This document shows positions 1-7,578 of a stretch of 21,086 bases of DNA, piece by piece. A program made the translations under genes and the position numbers. Where the stretch lies: contig CAJKKJ010000001.1 of the NCBI GenBank assembly GCA_905200435.1, positions 1 to 21,086 of the forward strand. The letters are read 5' to 3'. The notes under the pieces were generated by a model, which did not search any database, was not told where the DNA came from, and saw only the letters and a list, made by a program, of their open reading frames with translations. The stretch comes from an uncultured Bacillota bacterium (GTDB lineage: Bacteria; Bacillota_I; Bacilli_A; RF39; UBA660). Each line of letters begins with the position of its first letter. Position 1 is the stretch's first letter.

Positions 1-114
1 TATATTACCATTTTTTCTATCTAATACCATTAATCTTGATTCAGTTCTTTCTTTTAATGGTACTTGTGCGATTAATTCTTCTGGTAAATTATAATCAAAA
101 TCATCAGTTTTCAT
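1..114 (-). CDS. queA: QueA, S-adenosylmethionine:tRNA ribosyltransferase-isomerase (5' part only)
   Basis: Only the first 38 codons are in the window; the gene runs off the left edge. The reading frame opens at ATG 114 and gives [20 protein letters not shown], followed by [18 protein letters not shown]. This is the characteristic QueA N-terminus ([13 protein letters not shown]...R..SRLMVLD). QueA transfers and isomerises the ribosyl group of SAM onto 7-aminomethyl-7-deazaguanine in tRNA to make epoxyqueuosine. The start lies one base after the stop of the upstream polymerase gene, with a purine-rich AAAGGA ribosome site inside that gene, so the two are probably co-transcribed. Family identity is clear from the N-terminus; the catalytic part is not visible. 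Confidence 0.87.
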   Translation of the reverse strand, partial: MKTDDFDYNLPEELIAQVPLKERTESRLMVLDRKNGNI

Positions 115-115
115 T

Positions 116-1300
116 TTATTTCCTTTCTTTCGCAATTCTAATACTTTTATTTCCATATTTCTTCTTAATTGCATCAATAACTTTTTCTAACTTTTCATCA
201 TTTATTTTTTTCTCAACATTTTCAAATATAGATGCTTGATATCCATAATTCATAACTAAATTATCCAATCTAATTCCAATTAATCTTATAGGTTCGCCAT
301 CCCACATCTCTTTAAGCAAAACTTTAGCTTTTTTATATATTTCCAAACCCACATTTGTTGGATTAGTTAATTTTATTTGATGTGTTTTATTTATAAAACT
401 ATTGCTTTTTAATATAACTGCTACAATATAAGCATATTTATTTTTTTCTCTTAATTCAAAAGCAACTCGTTCAGATATTTTTCTAAGTTCATCATATCCA
501 TCTTCCAAATTAGTTATATCTACTGGAAGAGTAACGGTAGTACTTATACTTTTAGCACTAGGTCTTTCAACAATAACTTCACTATCATCAATTCCATGTG
601 CTATATCAATCATGTGACCAGCTTGATTTTTAAAAAATATTGATAGTTTATTTTTATCATAGCAAGCTAAATCTCTAATTGTTTTTATACCTATTTGATT
701 TAATTTCGGTACACTTTTTTTACCAATTCCAAACAAATCACCAACCGGTAATGGATACATTTTATCTTCCACTTCAGAAGAAAAAAGTGTATGGATTTTA
801 TTTGGTTTACTAAAATCAGATGCCATTTTAGCGCATAATTTATTGTTAGCAATACCAATGTTTACAGTAAAACCTAATGTTTCATTTATTTCCTTTTGAA
901 GTTTATGAGCAAATTCTAAAGGATCACCATTAATTAATCTACTTTTACCATAATCTACATAACACTCATCAATGGATGCAATTTCAATATCTGGCGTATA
1001 TTTTCCTATCAAATCAAACATAGCTTTACTCATTTTTTGATAAAACAGAAAATTAGGTGGAAATACTTTTAAAACACGACATTTTTTTCTAGCACTATAA
1101 AGTGTTTCAGCAGTTACTATTCCAAGTTTTTTACAAGGCATACTTTTAGCTAAAACAATTCCTGCTCTTCTCGATTCATCACCACCAATAACAGCATAAC
1201 TATTTCTTATATCATATTTATAACCATTATTTAATAAATCAATCGCACTCCAAGATAAAAAAGCATTATTTACATCTATATGCATTATTATTCTTTCCAT
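116..1300 (-). CDS. dinB: Y-family translesion DNA polymerase (DinB/Pol IV-like)
   Basis: About 394 residues. It matches the Y-family polymerases that copy damaged DNA. Motifs seen: MHIDVN near residue 6 with the first catalytic Asp; [19 protein letters not shown] near residue 110 with the second Asp-Glu pair; a helix-hairpin-helix stretch around [17 protein letters not shown]; and a C-terminal little-finger domain ending in QASIFE, which resembles a beta-clamp binding motif (QLxLF). The N-terminus reads NNAFLSW instead of the FFASVE of classical Pol IV, placing it nearer the DinB/UvrX-like group of Firmicutes. Start choice is uncertain: GTG 1309, ATG 1306 and ATG 1300 are in frame and none has a good ribosome site; 1300 matches homologues best. 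It is followed directly by queA. Confidence 0.88.
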   Translation of the reverse strand: MERIIMHIDVNNAFLSWSAIDLLNNGYKYDIRNSYAVIGGDESRRAGIVLAKSMPCKKLGIVTAETLYSARKKCRVLKVFPPNFLFYQKMSKAMFDLIGKYTPDIEIASIDECYVDYGKSRLINGDPLEFAHKLQKEINETLGFTVNIGIANNKLCAKMASDFSKPNKIHTLFSSEVEDKMYPLPVGDLFGIGKKSVPKLNQIGIKTIRDLACYDKNKLSIFFKNQAGHMIDIAHGIDDSEVIVERPSAKSISTTVTLPVDITNLEDGYDELRKISERVAFELREKNKYAYIVAVILKSNSFINKTHQIKLTNPTNVGLEIYKKAKVLLKEMWDGEPIRLIGIRLDNLVMNYGYQASIFENVEKKINDEKLEKVIDAIKKKYGNKSIRIAKERK

Positions 1301-1315
1301 AGGCATCACACAAAT

Positions 1316-1344
1316 ATTATAGTTAAATAATTAACAAAAAGCAA
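1316..1344 (-). promoter_or_regulatory. Promoter of the Y-family polymerase gene
   Basis: Reading the minus strand, a -35 box TTGCTT (1344-1339) is separated by exactly 17 nt from a perfect -10 box TATAAT (1321-1316). The expected transcription start is at about 1309-1311, on or just before the possible start codons, so the mRNA would have almost no leader. The -35 box lies inside the 3' arm of the terminator of the preceding gene. Confidence 0.7.
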
Positions 1345-1357
1345 GCGTGCTTGCTTT
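1336..1357 (-). terminator. Intrinsic terminator of the 60-residue exported peptide gene
   Basis: Minus strand: AAAGCAAGC and GCTTGCTTT form a 9-bp perfect stem (8 bp if a CACG tetraloop is assumed), followed by a short T run. The 5' arm begins inside the TAA stop codon of the upstream gene. Confidence 0.7.
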
Positions 1358-1538
1358 ATAAATCTTCAACATCATATATATAAGTAGTTGTAAAATTTAA
1401 ACTACCTTTTTGTTTATTTCCCATTGCATCATATGTTTCATATTTTACTTTTGATAGTTTTAAATTTTTAATTTTTTTAGCATTTACCCCTACTATACAA
1501 AATAAAAATACAAATACAATTAATAATAATTTTTTCAT
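1356..1538 (-). CDS. Small exported protein of unknown function (60 aa)
   Basis: I do not recognise this protein. Start ATG 1538 was chosen because AGGGGGAAACT immediately precedes it; the frame extends to 1568 but without a ribosome site. Residues 1-20 are a classic signal peptide: MKK, a long hydrophobic run (LLLIVFVFLFCIVGV) and a likely signal-peptidase I site after NA at 19-20. The mature part would be about 40 residues, basic at its start (KKIKNLKLSKVKYETYDAMG) and ending in YDVEDL. The Cys at residue 14 is inside the hydrophobic core, so a lipoprotein is unlikely. The gene has its own promoter and terminator, which supports it being real despite its size. Function could be structural, signalling or antimicrobial; nothing in the sequence decides. 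Confidence 0.6.
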   Translation of the reverse strand: MKKLLLIVFVFLFCIVGVNAKKIKNLKLSKVKYETYDAMGNKQKGSLNFTTTYIYDVEDL

Positions 1539-1556
1539 AGTTTCCCCCTCAAAGTA

Positions 1557-1585
1557 AATATAACACATTTATAATTTTTTGTCAT
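1557..1585 (-). promoter_or_regulatory. Promoter of the 60-residue exported peptide gene
   Basis: Minus strand: -35 ATGACA (1585-1580), 17-nt spacer, -10 TATATT (1562-1557). It begins within a few bases of the dxs stop codon. No convincing terminator separates it from dxs, so read-through is also possible. Confidence 0.55.
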
Positions 1586-1587
1586 AT

Positions 1588-3411
1588 TTAAACAGATAAT
1601 TTTTTGTCTATTTTTTTAACTATTGTATCAACATCTAATCCAAGTTTTTCAAGTATTATATTTCTATCACCTTGTGGAATAAATTTGTCTTTAATCCCAA
1701 ATATTGTTATATTTTTATTACTTATTGATTTCAAATAAGATCCAAGTGAACCTATTATTGTTGATTCTTCATATACAAATATAGGTACATTTATATTGTT
1801 AAACATATTATAATCTATTGGTTTTATAAACCTAGCATTTATTACACCAACGCTTTTTTTACTTTTCTTACTTATTTCAATTGCATTTTCAACAAAATCT
1901 CCATAAGTTATAATATAGCAATCATTCCCTTTTATTATTTTTTCCCAACTACCAACATCTACCTTTTTATATTTAATATTTTTATATTCTTTTTTTTCTT
2001 TGGAATACCTTATACAAAAAGGTTTATTAACTATACTAGCAGTATACAATAAATTTCCTGCTTCTTCATTTGTATGTGGAACACTTATTATTATATTTGG
2101 AATTGGTAATAAAAAACTTATATCATAAATTCCTTGATGAGTTTCCCCATCAGCTCCTACTATTCCACATCTATCTATACATATTATAGTATGGGTATTC
2201 ATTCTAGCAATATCATGTAACACCTCATCATATCCTCTTTGTAGAAAAGTCGAATATATAAATACATAAGGTATTTTTCCAGATAAACTAAGACCATTTG
2301 CCATTACAAGTGCGTGTTCTTCAGCAATTCCAACATCAATAAATCTAGATGGAAATTTTTCTTTAAATTCTAACAATTTACTTCCACTAGCCATAGCTGG
2401 TGTTAATGCAAGTATGTCTTTATTTTTTTTTGCTAAATTACATAAATGTTTTGTTATCACATTTGCCCATATACTCTTCTCTGTTATTACAGGTTCATTT
2501 AAATCAAATTTAGGAGCACCATGCCATACTCCTTTTTTATCATTCATAGCTGGTTTAAATCCTTTACCTTTTTCTGTAATAACATGCAATAAAACTGGAC
2601 CATTTTCTTCTTTAGCTAGTTTTAAATAAGCTTCCATTTCATTATAATCATGTCCATTTATTGGACCATAATATTTAAGACCTAATTCTTCAAAAAAATA
2701 ACCGTCTTTCAAATATATACTTTTTATTGAATCTTTAATATTTTTTGTTATTTTTGATAATGTTTTACCAATTAATGGAACTTTTTCTAATATTGTTTTA
2801 GTTTTAATTTTTACATTTTCATATTCCTCACCACTTCTTATTTTGTCCAAATAATTATGAATGGCCCCAATATTTTCATTTATACTCATTTCATTATCAT
2901 TTAATATTATTATTATTTTGGTTTTTAAAGCTCCAATATTATTTAATGCTTCATATGCAAGCCCATTTCCTATTGATCCATCTCCAATAATTGCAATTAC
3001 ATTGTAATCTTTTTTTTCTAAATCTCTAGCATATGCAAAACCAAGTGCAGCACTTATACTTGTTGAAGAATGGCCTGCTTCGTAGCAATCATATATACTT
3101 TCACTTCGTTTTTGAAAGCCACTTAATCCCTTATATTTTCTTAAATTTTTAAATTCTTTATATCTACCTGTTATTATTTTTTGTGTATAACATTGATGTC
3201 CTACATCAAAAATAATTTTATCAGTTGGTGCATCAAATATTTTATAAATGGCAAGTGTTAAATCAACTATACCAAGATTACTCGATAAATGCCCACCTGT
3301 TTTTGAAACACTTTCGATTATATTTTTTCTTATTTCGTAACTTAGATTTGTTAATTCTTTATTGTTCATGTTTTTCAAAAATGTAGGATCTTTTATTTTA
3401 TTTAAATCCAT
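1588..3411 (-). CDS. dxs: 1-deoxy-D-xylulose-5-phosphate synthase
   Basis: 607 residues, close to the usual ~620. Dxs condenses pyruvate and glyceraldehyde 3-phosphate with thiamine diphosphate, the first step of the MEP route to isoprenoids. Motifs seen: HLSSNLGIVDLT (41-52, substrate His), DVGHQCYTQKI (69-79), the TPP/metal motif GDGSIGNG (143-150) continuing to NDNEMSI (171-177), the catalytic-Glu motif GIAEEHAL (361-368; most homologues read AEQHA), and RCGIVGADGETHQGIYD (414-430). The C-terminal transketolase domain is complete. ATG 3411 is preceded by AGGTGAT. It stands alone with its own promoter, not with other isoprenoid genes. The MEP route implies that cell-wall and quinone prenyl chains are made without mevalonate, if the rest of the pathway is present elsewhere. 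Confidence 0.97.
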   Translation of the reverse strand: MDLNKIKDPTFLKNMNNKELTNLSYEIRKNIIESVSKTGGHLSSNLGIVDLTLAIYKIFDAPTDKIIFDVGHQCYTQKIITGRYKEFKNLRKYKGLSGFQKRSESIYDCYEAGHSSTSISAALGFAYARDLEKKDYNVIAIIGDGSIGNGLAYEALNNIGALKTKIIIILNDNEMSINENIGAIHNYLDKIRSGEEYENVKIKTKTILEKVPLIGKTLSKITKNIKDSIKSIYLKDGYFFEELGLKYYGPINGHDYNEMEAYLKLAKEENGPVLLHVITEKGKGFKPAMNDKKGVWHGAPKFDLNEPVITEKSIWANVITKHLCNLAKKNKDILALTPAMASGSKLLEFKEKFPSRFIDVGIAEEHALVMANGLSLSGKIPYVFIYSTFLQRGYDEVLHDIARMNTHTIICIDRCGIVGADGETHQGIYDISFLLPIPNIIISVPHTNEEAGNLLYTASIVNKPFCIRYSKEKKEYKNIKYKKVDVGSWEKIIKGNDCYIITYGDFVENAIEISKKSKKSVGVINARFIKPIDYNMFNNINVPIFVYEESTIIGSLGSYLKSISNKNITIFGIKDKFIPQGDRNIILEKLGLDVDTIVKKIDKKLSV

Positions 3412-3429
3412 GTTATCACCTGTACATAT

Positions 3430-3458
3430 AGATTACCACATTTTATCTTTGTTGTAAA
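3430..3458 (-). promoter_or_regulatory. Promoter of dxs
   Basis: Minus strand: -35 TTTACA (3458-3453), 17-nt spacer ending in TGG, -10 TAATCT (3435-3430), an extended -10 (TGn) promoter. The dxs start is about 20 nt further on. Confidence 0.55.
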
Positions 3459-3460
3459 AC

Positions 3461-3499
3461 AAAAAATAAATGCAAACACTTTTTGTCTACATTTATTTT
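3461..3499 (-). terminator. Intrinsic terminator after the GNAT-like gene
   Basis: Minus strand: AAAATAAATG (3499-3490) pairs perfectly with CATTTATTTT (3472-3463). Five further inner pairs (two G-U) give a stem of about 15 bp, and a T run follows. It separates the GNAT-like gene from dxs. Confidence 0.7.
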
Positions 3500-3506
3500 A
3501 ATATTC

Positions 3507-4013
3507 TTACTTTATTTTTATTGTATATTCATTATATGGTGTTATTTTAGATAGATTTATTCTTCCACCCATACTTACTAGAGCATCATTTCTTGATTTA
3601 TCTTCTCTGAATACAGCCATTTCTACTTTTTCAATACCACTTTTTTTCATTTGTTCAATTACTAATTTTATTGCTCTTAAATCATATCCCATTTTTGGAG
3701 CATTCTCATCAAATTTATAATTTAATAAACCAACCATATCTTTTGTTTTATAAGTTATTCTTCCTATTTCTTCTTTTTTTTCAACTAATAATACAATATA
3801 GTTAGTTATTCCATCTGCTGAACCTATTTTTTTAAGCGCTACTATACCATCTGATATATTATTTCCCATTAATTCATTCATTTGCCATTCTAATTCAGCA
3901 ATCATAGCAGCATAATCTCTATTTTCTTTACCCATTTCTAATCTTCTTTTTGCATGTTGATATTTTTTATATAACTCTGATAATTTTTTTTCTTTTTCTG
4001 TCATTGTTTTCAT
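3507..4013 (-). CDS. Small protein with a GNAT (acetyltransferase)-like C-terminus, function unknown
   Basis: 168 residues. Residues 1-50 are charged and helical (EKEKKLSELYKKYQHAKRR, then AAMIAELEWQMNEL) and could form a coiled coil. From about residue 55 the pattern is a strand (NYIVLLVEKKEEIGRITYK), a helix (GYDLRAIKLVIEQMKKSG), a strand (VEMAVFRED), a helix containing S.NDALVSMGG, and a final strand (YTIKIK). That resembles the second half of the GNAT fold, where the helix-strand pair is followed by the NxxSxxxxxxxGF/GG motif. The acetyl-CoA loop (RxxGxG/A) is not clearly present, so catalysis is doubtful. Start ATG 4013 has a strong GGGAGG site. It has its own promoter and terminator and no obvious partner. 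Confidence 0.6.
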   Translation of the reverse strand: MKTMTEKEKKLSELYKKYQHAKRRLEMGKENRDYAAMIAELEWQMNELMGNNISDGIVALKKIGSADGITNYIVLLVEKKEEIGRITYKTKDMVGLLNYKFDENAPKMGYDLRAIKLVIEQMKKSGIEKVEMAVFREDKSRNDALVSMGGRINLSKITPYNEYTIKIK

Positions 4014-4037
4014 ATCAAACCCTCCCTGACTAATATA

Positions 4038-4065
4038 ATTTTAACATATATTTTTTTTATGTCAA
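4038..4065 (-). promoter_or_regulatory. Promoter of the GNAT-like gene
   Basis: Minus strand: perfect -35 TTGACA (4065-4060), 16-nt spacer, extended -10 TGT-TAAAAT (box 4043-4038). It looks like a strong housekeeping sigma-A promoter placed just after the yunB stop codon. Confidence 0.75.
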
Positions 4066-4072
4066 ATTTATT

Positions 4073-4699
4073 TTAATTTTTTATTGGTAAATAATAATTT
4101 GGTATATTACCTTGTATTATTTTTATAGCCAGTATATTTGTTTGATTTATTGTTATATTTTCCGAATTTATTGGTAATATTACTTTTGTACTTATTTCTG
4201 TATCGATATATATTTTTATTAAAGCATTATTTATACCATAATTTTCAAGTTCTGTTCTAATATTACTTAATACAGCACCTAAAACTAAAAATTTTATTGG
4301 TATTTTAGGCCCTTTTGTACTTAAGAATACATTATTTAATGGCGCGAATAAAGGCATTTTAAAAACGATAGTATTTTGCATACTATCCATTTTTGTTTGA
4401 ATATTTTGATTTATATTCGCTAATATATAATTTATTTTTTCAGCATCTATATCTATTGATGTTATTTTTTCATCTTCTTTTTCTATTTTAAATATATTTT
4501 CTTTTACTGAATTTTCTTTTATTGTTTCATTTATTATACCTGAAATTATTTTTTTTATTTCATGATTAGCATAATCCTGACTACTTTTTTTGATTTTATT
4601 TGATGCAATTGATATTATGAATAGTATTATTGTTATTATAATTATTATCCAAAATATACTGAATTTTCTTTTCTTTTTTAAATGAATTCTTTTTTTCAT
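4073..4699 (-). CDS. yunB: Sporulation protein YunB
   Basis: 208 residues. The N-terminus is strongly basic (MKKRIHLKKKRKF) followed by one membrane helix at about 14-34, so the bulk should lie outside the membrane. The diagnostic YunB region is F.MPLFAPLNNVFLSTKGPKIPIKFLVLGAV (about 113-142), followed by RTELENYGINNALIKIYIDTEI and a VILPINSENI strand. YunB is a sigma-E-dependent mother-cell protein of spore formers whose loss lowers sporulation or germination; its biochemical role is not settled. No ribosome-binding site is visible before ATG 4699 and the proposed sigma-E -10 box ends only about 5 nt upstream, so the message may be leaderless or the true start may lie elsewhere. It is downstream of the nth terminator and transcribed alone. 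Confidence 0.83.
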   Translation of the reverse strand: MKKRIHLKKKRKFSIFWIIIIITIILFIISIASNKIKKSSQDYANHEIKKIISGIINETIKENSVKENIFKIEKEDEKITSIDIDAEKINYILANINQNIQTKMDSMQNTIVFKMPLFAPLNNVFLSTKGPKIPIKFLVLGAVLSNIRTELENYGINNALIKIYIDTEISTKVILPINSENITINQTNILAIKIIQGNIPNYYLPIKN

Positions 4700-4704
4700 A
4701 CTAC

Positions 4705-4732
4705 ATATTATGCTTTTTTTGTTATTAAATAC
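4705..4732 (-). promoter_or_regulatory. Possible sigma-E promoter of yunB
   Basis: Minus strand: GTATTT (4732-4727), 14-nt spacer, CATAATAT (4712-4705). The -10 matches the sigma-E consensus CATACAAT at six of eight positions and the spacing is typical. It agrees with yunB being in the sigma-E regulon of Bacillus subtilis. The match is imperfect and the region is AT-rich. Confidence 0.4.
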
Positions 4733-4768
4733 TTAAAATCAATAATTAAATAATATACATTTTATAAT

Positions 4769-4796
4769 AAAAAAAGAATAGAATCAATTTCTATTC
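4769..4796 (-). terminator. Intrinsic terminator of the cca-dnaD-nth operon
   Basis: Minus strand: GAATAGAA, loop ATTGA, TTCTATTC, then seven T. The stem is an 8-bp perfect repeat and overlaps the last codons and TGA stop of nth. Confidence 0.85.
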
Positions 4797-5389
4797 CCAC
4801 ACTTAAATTTGCACTCCTTACACTTAGGATTCCGAGCAGTACAATGATATCTACCAAAAAGTAAAAGCTGATGATGAATCTTAAATAAATCATATCCTTT
4901 AAAAAATTTATTTAATTTAACTTCAACATCCAAAACAGAATCATTATCATTTGCAATTCCAAGTCTCTTACTAACCCTATCAACATGAGTATCGACTGCA
5001 ACAACATTTTCATGAAATAATTCACCCAAAACAACATTTGCAGTTTTTCTACCAACACCATTTAAACTCTCTAAAAAGATTCTATCATTAGGAACAAATC
5101 CAACTTCATCAAGTTTACTAGCAATATCAATAATATTAGATGCCTTCTTATTATAAGAGCCTAAAGGTCTAATTATTCTCTTAAGATCATCTAAATCAGC
5201 ATTCTTCAAATCATTTAAACTAGGATATTTATTAAAAAGAATTTCCGTAATCTCATTAACTCTCTTATCAGTAGTTTGAGCACTAAGCATTGTTGCAATT
5301 ACCAACTCATAATCTTTATTATAATTTAATTCACACTTAGGATCAGGGATAATCTCATTCAAATAATCAACAATTTCAGTTGCTCTCAT
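4784..5389 (-). CDS. nth: Endonuclease III (DNA glycosylase/AP lyase)
   Basis: 201 residues; removes oxidised pyrimidines and cleaves the abasic site in base-excision repair. Seen: MLSAQTTDKRVN (34-45), the helix-hairpin-helix LNGVGRKTA (109-117) with the catalytic Lys at 115, and AVDTHVDR (131-138) with the catalytic Asp at 133. The C-terminus has four Cys for a 4Fe-4S cluster at 183, 190, 193 and 197. Their spacing is C-x6-C-x2-C-x3-C, whereas the family norm is x6-x2-x5, and the protein stops four residues later. The DNA in this stretch reads clearly, so it is not an obvious frameshift. The start overlaps the end of dnaD by 14 nt, as in the dnaD-nth pair of Bacillus, so translation is probably coupled. 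Confidence 0.96.
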   Translation of the reverse strand: MRATEIVDYLNEIIPDPKCELNYNKDYELVIATMLSAQTTDKRVNEITEILFNKYPSLNDLKNADLDDLKRIIRPLGSYNKKASNIIDIASKLDEVGFVPNDRIFLESLNGVGRKTANVVLGELFHENVVAVDTHVDRVSKRLGIANDNDSVLDVEVKLNKFFKGYDLFKIHHQLLLFGRYHCTARNPKCKECKFKCGNRN

Positions 5390-6008
5390 TTAACCAATCG
5401 TAGTCTATTATTTCAGGCTTACGTTCCTTTTCAACTTTATATTTCCTTTGATATTTTTCAACATCTTCCTTAGTCTTTAATCCTTGTGAATTCCAATTTT
5501 TCAAAATCGAATCAATATATCTTAAATTTCTTGCCCCATTAAATACAGCTTCTTTAAGAGCAAGAACAATAATTTCCGCACTATAATTTTCTGTAAAATC
5601 AGCAATTACAGCAAGTTCAGATGGAGATATAGTACGACCCAATTCTTTTTCAAAAATTTCATAAATATCTGTATTATCCTCTTTTTTTTCTTCATTTATA
5701 AGAAGCGCTAGTTTTTCATATAACTTATTTAAATTTATAAAATCTTTAACCCCATTATCAGATATAGTATCAATTGATATTAAATTATTAGAAACCAAAT
5801 TATCTACAGATTCCATTACATTTTTTAAATCAACATTTAAACTAGAAGCAATATTTTGCGGATTAAAAATATTTTCATTTGTATTAAGTAAGAAAGTCAA
5901 AACAACTAAATCCTGTTCATTCATATTTAATCTTCTATAATTATAAAAAATTTTACTAGAAATAATTATTGGTTTTTCTTTAAGTACATTAATTAATTTA
6001 TCTACCAT
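5376..6008 (-). CDS. dnaD: DnaD replication-initiation protein
   Basis: 210 residues. DnaD acts with DnaA, DnaB and DnaI to load the helicase at the origin and at restart sites in low-GC Firmicutes. The N-terminal winged-helix part is at about 30-100 (LNMNEQDLVVLTFLLN, then NIASSLNVDLKNVMESVDNL). The C-terminal DnaD/DnaB2 domain is at about 113-180 and carries the hallmark YxxxILxxW as YIDSILKNW (164-172). The start ATG 6008 has an AAGGTGA site. It lies between cca (23 nt upstream) and nth (overlapping), a neighbourhood shared with Bacillus for dnaD-nth. It is complete, with no anomalies. Confidence 0.95.
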   Translation of the reverse strand: MVDKLINVLKEKPIIISSKIFYNYRRLNMNEQDLVVLTFLLNTNENIFNPQNIASSLNVDLKNVMESVDNLVSNNLISIDTISDNGVKDFINLNKLYEKLALLINEEKKEDNTDIYEIFEKELGRTISPSELAVIADFTENYSAEIIVLALKEAVFNGARNLRYIDSILKNWNSQGLKTKEDVEKYQRKYKVEKERKPEIIDYDWLNESN

Positions 6009-6031
6009 AAGTCACCTTCTTACATATTATA

Positions 6032-7114
6032 TCATTTTTTATACTTATTTAAATATATTTTTATACATTCGTCATCATTTTTTATTTTATTTTCAAGTAT
6101 TTCTTCTTCCAATTCCTCAATTATCTTTTTTAAAGTATACCCAGGTTCAATATTCAAGTAAGCACATATTTCAAGTGGTTCAAATGCTATTTCAGATTTA
6201 TCATGAATTTGCATATCATTATACTTTTCCATTATTTCCTTTTTAGAAATATTTTTTATTTCAGCAACCAAAGAAACAATATACAATCCTCTTTTATATA
6301 TAACTTTAGGATCCAATATATTTTCATCCAAAGTCTCATTGATTTTTAAAATCGTTTCCTTTTCTTGTTTAGTAAACGGATAATTCATATTATTTATTTG
6401 AGCCCAAATTCCTAAAGAAGACTGAGTAATTTTTATATTCAAATCAATATCTAATTCATTTTCTAATTTCAACTTTCTAATCAAATCAATTCCATACTTA
6501 TTATTTGGACTAGCAAATATACGTTCAAGTTCTTCTTTTTTTCTATAATAAGACAATTTTCTTAAATTACCCTTATATTTAACAATAGATTTTTTTAAAT
6601 CATTATCAAGTTTAAAATTTAAAACAGTCGCGAATCTAATAGCGCGCAAAATTCTAAGAGCATCTTCTGCAATTTTTTTATCACTATCACCAACAGTTCT
6701 AATTATTTTTTTATTTAAATCATCCTTAGCATTCAATAAATCAATAACGTTTTTATCAGCATCAATACACATTGTATTCATAATAAAATCACGTCGATTC
6801 AAATCATCAAGTAATTCATCAACATAATTTATACTTTCAGGTTTCCTAGAATCAACATATTCATTATCACTTCTAAAAGTGGTTATAGAAAATAATGTAT
6901 TGTTATATCTAATAATAACGCACCCATAATCAATATTTGCGATTTTAGTATCATCAAATATTTCCGTTAAATCTTTTGGTCTAGCATTAGTACATATATC
7001 AACATCAGTACTCTTCTTATTCAAATATAAATCTCTCGGAAAGCCACCAACAATATAAGCTTCATAATTATGTTCCTTTAATATTTTTAATACTTCAATT
7101 GCTTTTTCATACAT
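6032..7114 (-). CDS. cca: CCA-adding tRNA nucleotidyltransferase
   Basis: 360 residues; adds or repairs the 3' CCA of tRNAs. Class II nucleotidyltransferase motifs are present: IVGGFPRDLYL (21-31), the metal-binding DVD at 37-39, the NTP-selecting RRDF at 107-110, and KIIRTVGDS with EDALRILRAIRF (about 136-161). The C-terminal arm is shorter than in Bacillus (about 400 residues). ATG 7114 has AAAGGAATG upstream. The gene follows the HU terminator with no clear promoter of its own, so it may depend on read-through from HU. The one tRNA gene in the window already encodes CCA, so here the enzyme may act mainly in repair. Confidence 0.95.
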   Translation of the reverse strand: MYEKAIEVLKILKEHNYEAYIVGGFPRDLYLNKKSTDVDICTNARPKDLTEIFDDTKIANIDYGCVIIRYNNTLFSITTFRSDNEYVDSRKPESINYVDELLDDLNRRDFIMNTMCIDADKNVIDLLNAKDDLNKKIIRTVGDSDKKIAEDALRILRAIRFATVLNFKLDNDLKKSIVKYKGNLRKLSYYRKKEELERIFASPNNKYGIDLIRKLKLENELDIDLNIKITQSSLGIWAQINNMNYPFTKQEKETILKINETLDENILDPKVIYKRGLYIVSLVAEIKNISKKEIMEKYNDMQIHDKSEIAFEPLEICAYLNIEPGYTLKKIIEELEEEILENKIKNDDECIKIYLNKYKK

Positions 7115-7133
7115 TTTATCATTCCTTTATGTG

Positions 7134-7155
7134 AAAAAAAAGGCATTAGCCTTTT
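7134..7155 (-). terminator. Intrinsic terminator of the HU gene
   Basis: Minus strand: AAAAGGC, loop TAAT, GCCTTTT, then a long T run. The stem begins inside the HU stop codon. It lies between HU and cca. Confidence 0.85.
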
Positions 7156-7426
7156 AGTTTAAAGCATCTTTTAATTTAGATCCTGCTTTAAAAGTAACTG
7201 CAACATGTGCAGGAGTTTCTACTGGTTCACCTGTACGTGGATTACGACGAGTAGCTGCTTCTTTTTCTTTAGCAGTAAATGTCATAAATCCTGTTAAAGC
7301 AACTTTCTTTTCATTTTTTAAACCTGCTACAACACCATTTAACATTGCTTCTAAAGCACGTGTTGCATCAGCTTTTGTCATGCCTGTTTCTTCAGCCATA
7401 TAATTTACTAAATCTGTTTTTGTCAT
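7154..7426 (-). CDS. hup: HU-family DNA-binding protein
   Basis: 90 residues, the usual HU length; a dimeric histone-like protein that bends and compacts DNA. The fold is clear: N-terminal helices (TKTDLVNYMAEETG), GFMTF, and the flexible arm RRNPRTGEPVE with the intercalating Pro at 63. ATG 7426 was chosen because AAGGAGGTAAAC sits just upstream; a TTG-initiated frame to 7441 would start before that site. It has its own promoter and terminator. HU downstream of spoIVA is the arrangement of Bacillus subtilis (hbs). An abundant protein with housekeeping promoter elements fits constitutive expression. Confidence 0.97.
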   Translation of the reverse strand: MTKTDLVNYMAEETGMTKADATRALEAMLNGVVAGLKNEKKVALTGFMTFTAKEKEAATRRNPRTGEPVETPAHVAVTFKAGSKLKDALN

Positions 7427-7471
7427 GTTTACCTCCTTCAATGTACGTAAGCTTATCTTGCCTACAATCTA

Positions 7472-7500
7472 ATGTTACCATTTTTAAAAAATAATTGCAA
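7472..7500 (-). promoter_or_regulatory. Promoter of the HU gene
   Basis: Minus strand: -35 TTGCAA (7500-7495), 17-nt spacer ending in TGG, -10 TAACAT (7477-7472), an extended -10 promoter. Expected start near 7465, giving a leader of about 40 nt. It lies downstream of the terminator at 7544-7578, so HU does not need the upstream transcript. Confidence 0.7.
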
Positions 7501-7543
7501 CACTTTTCTATATATTTTAATACTTTTTTTGCTTTTTTACACC

Positions 7544-7578
7544 AAAAAACAGTACGGCCTGATAAACTATACTGTTTT
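7544..7578 (-). terminator. Intrinsic terminator of the structured RNA
   Basis: Minus strand: AAACAGTA (7577-7570), a 15-nt loop, TACTGTTT (7554-7547), then a run of T to 7544. The loop contains TTATCAG, which also occurs earlier in the same transcript at 7722-7716. Confidence 0.75.
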
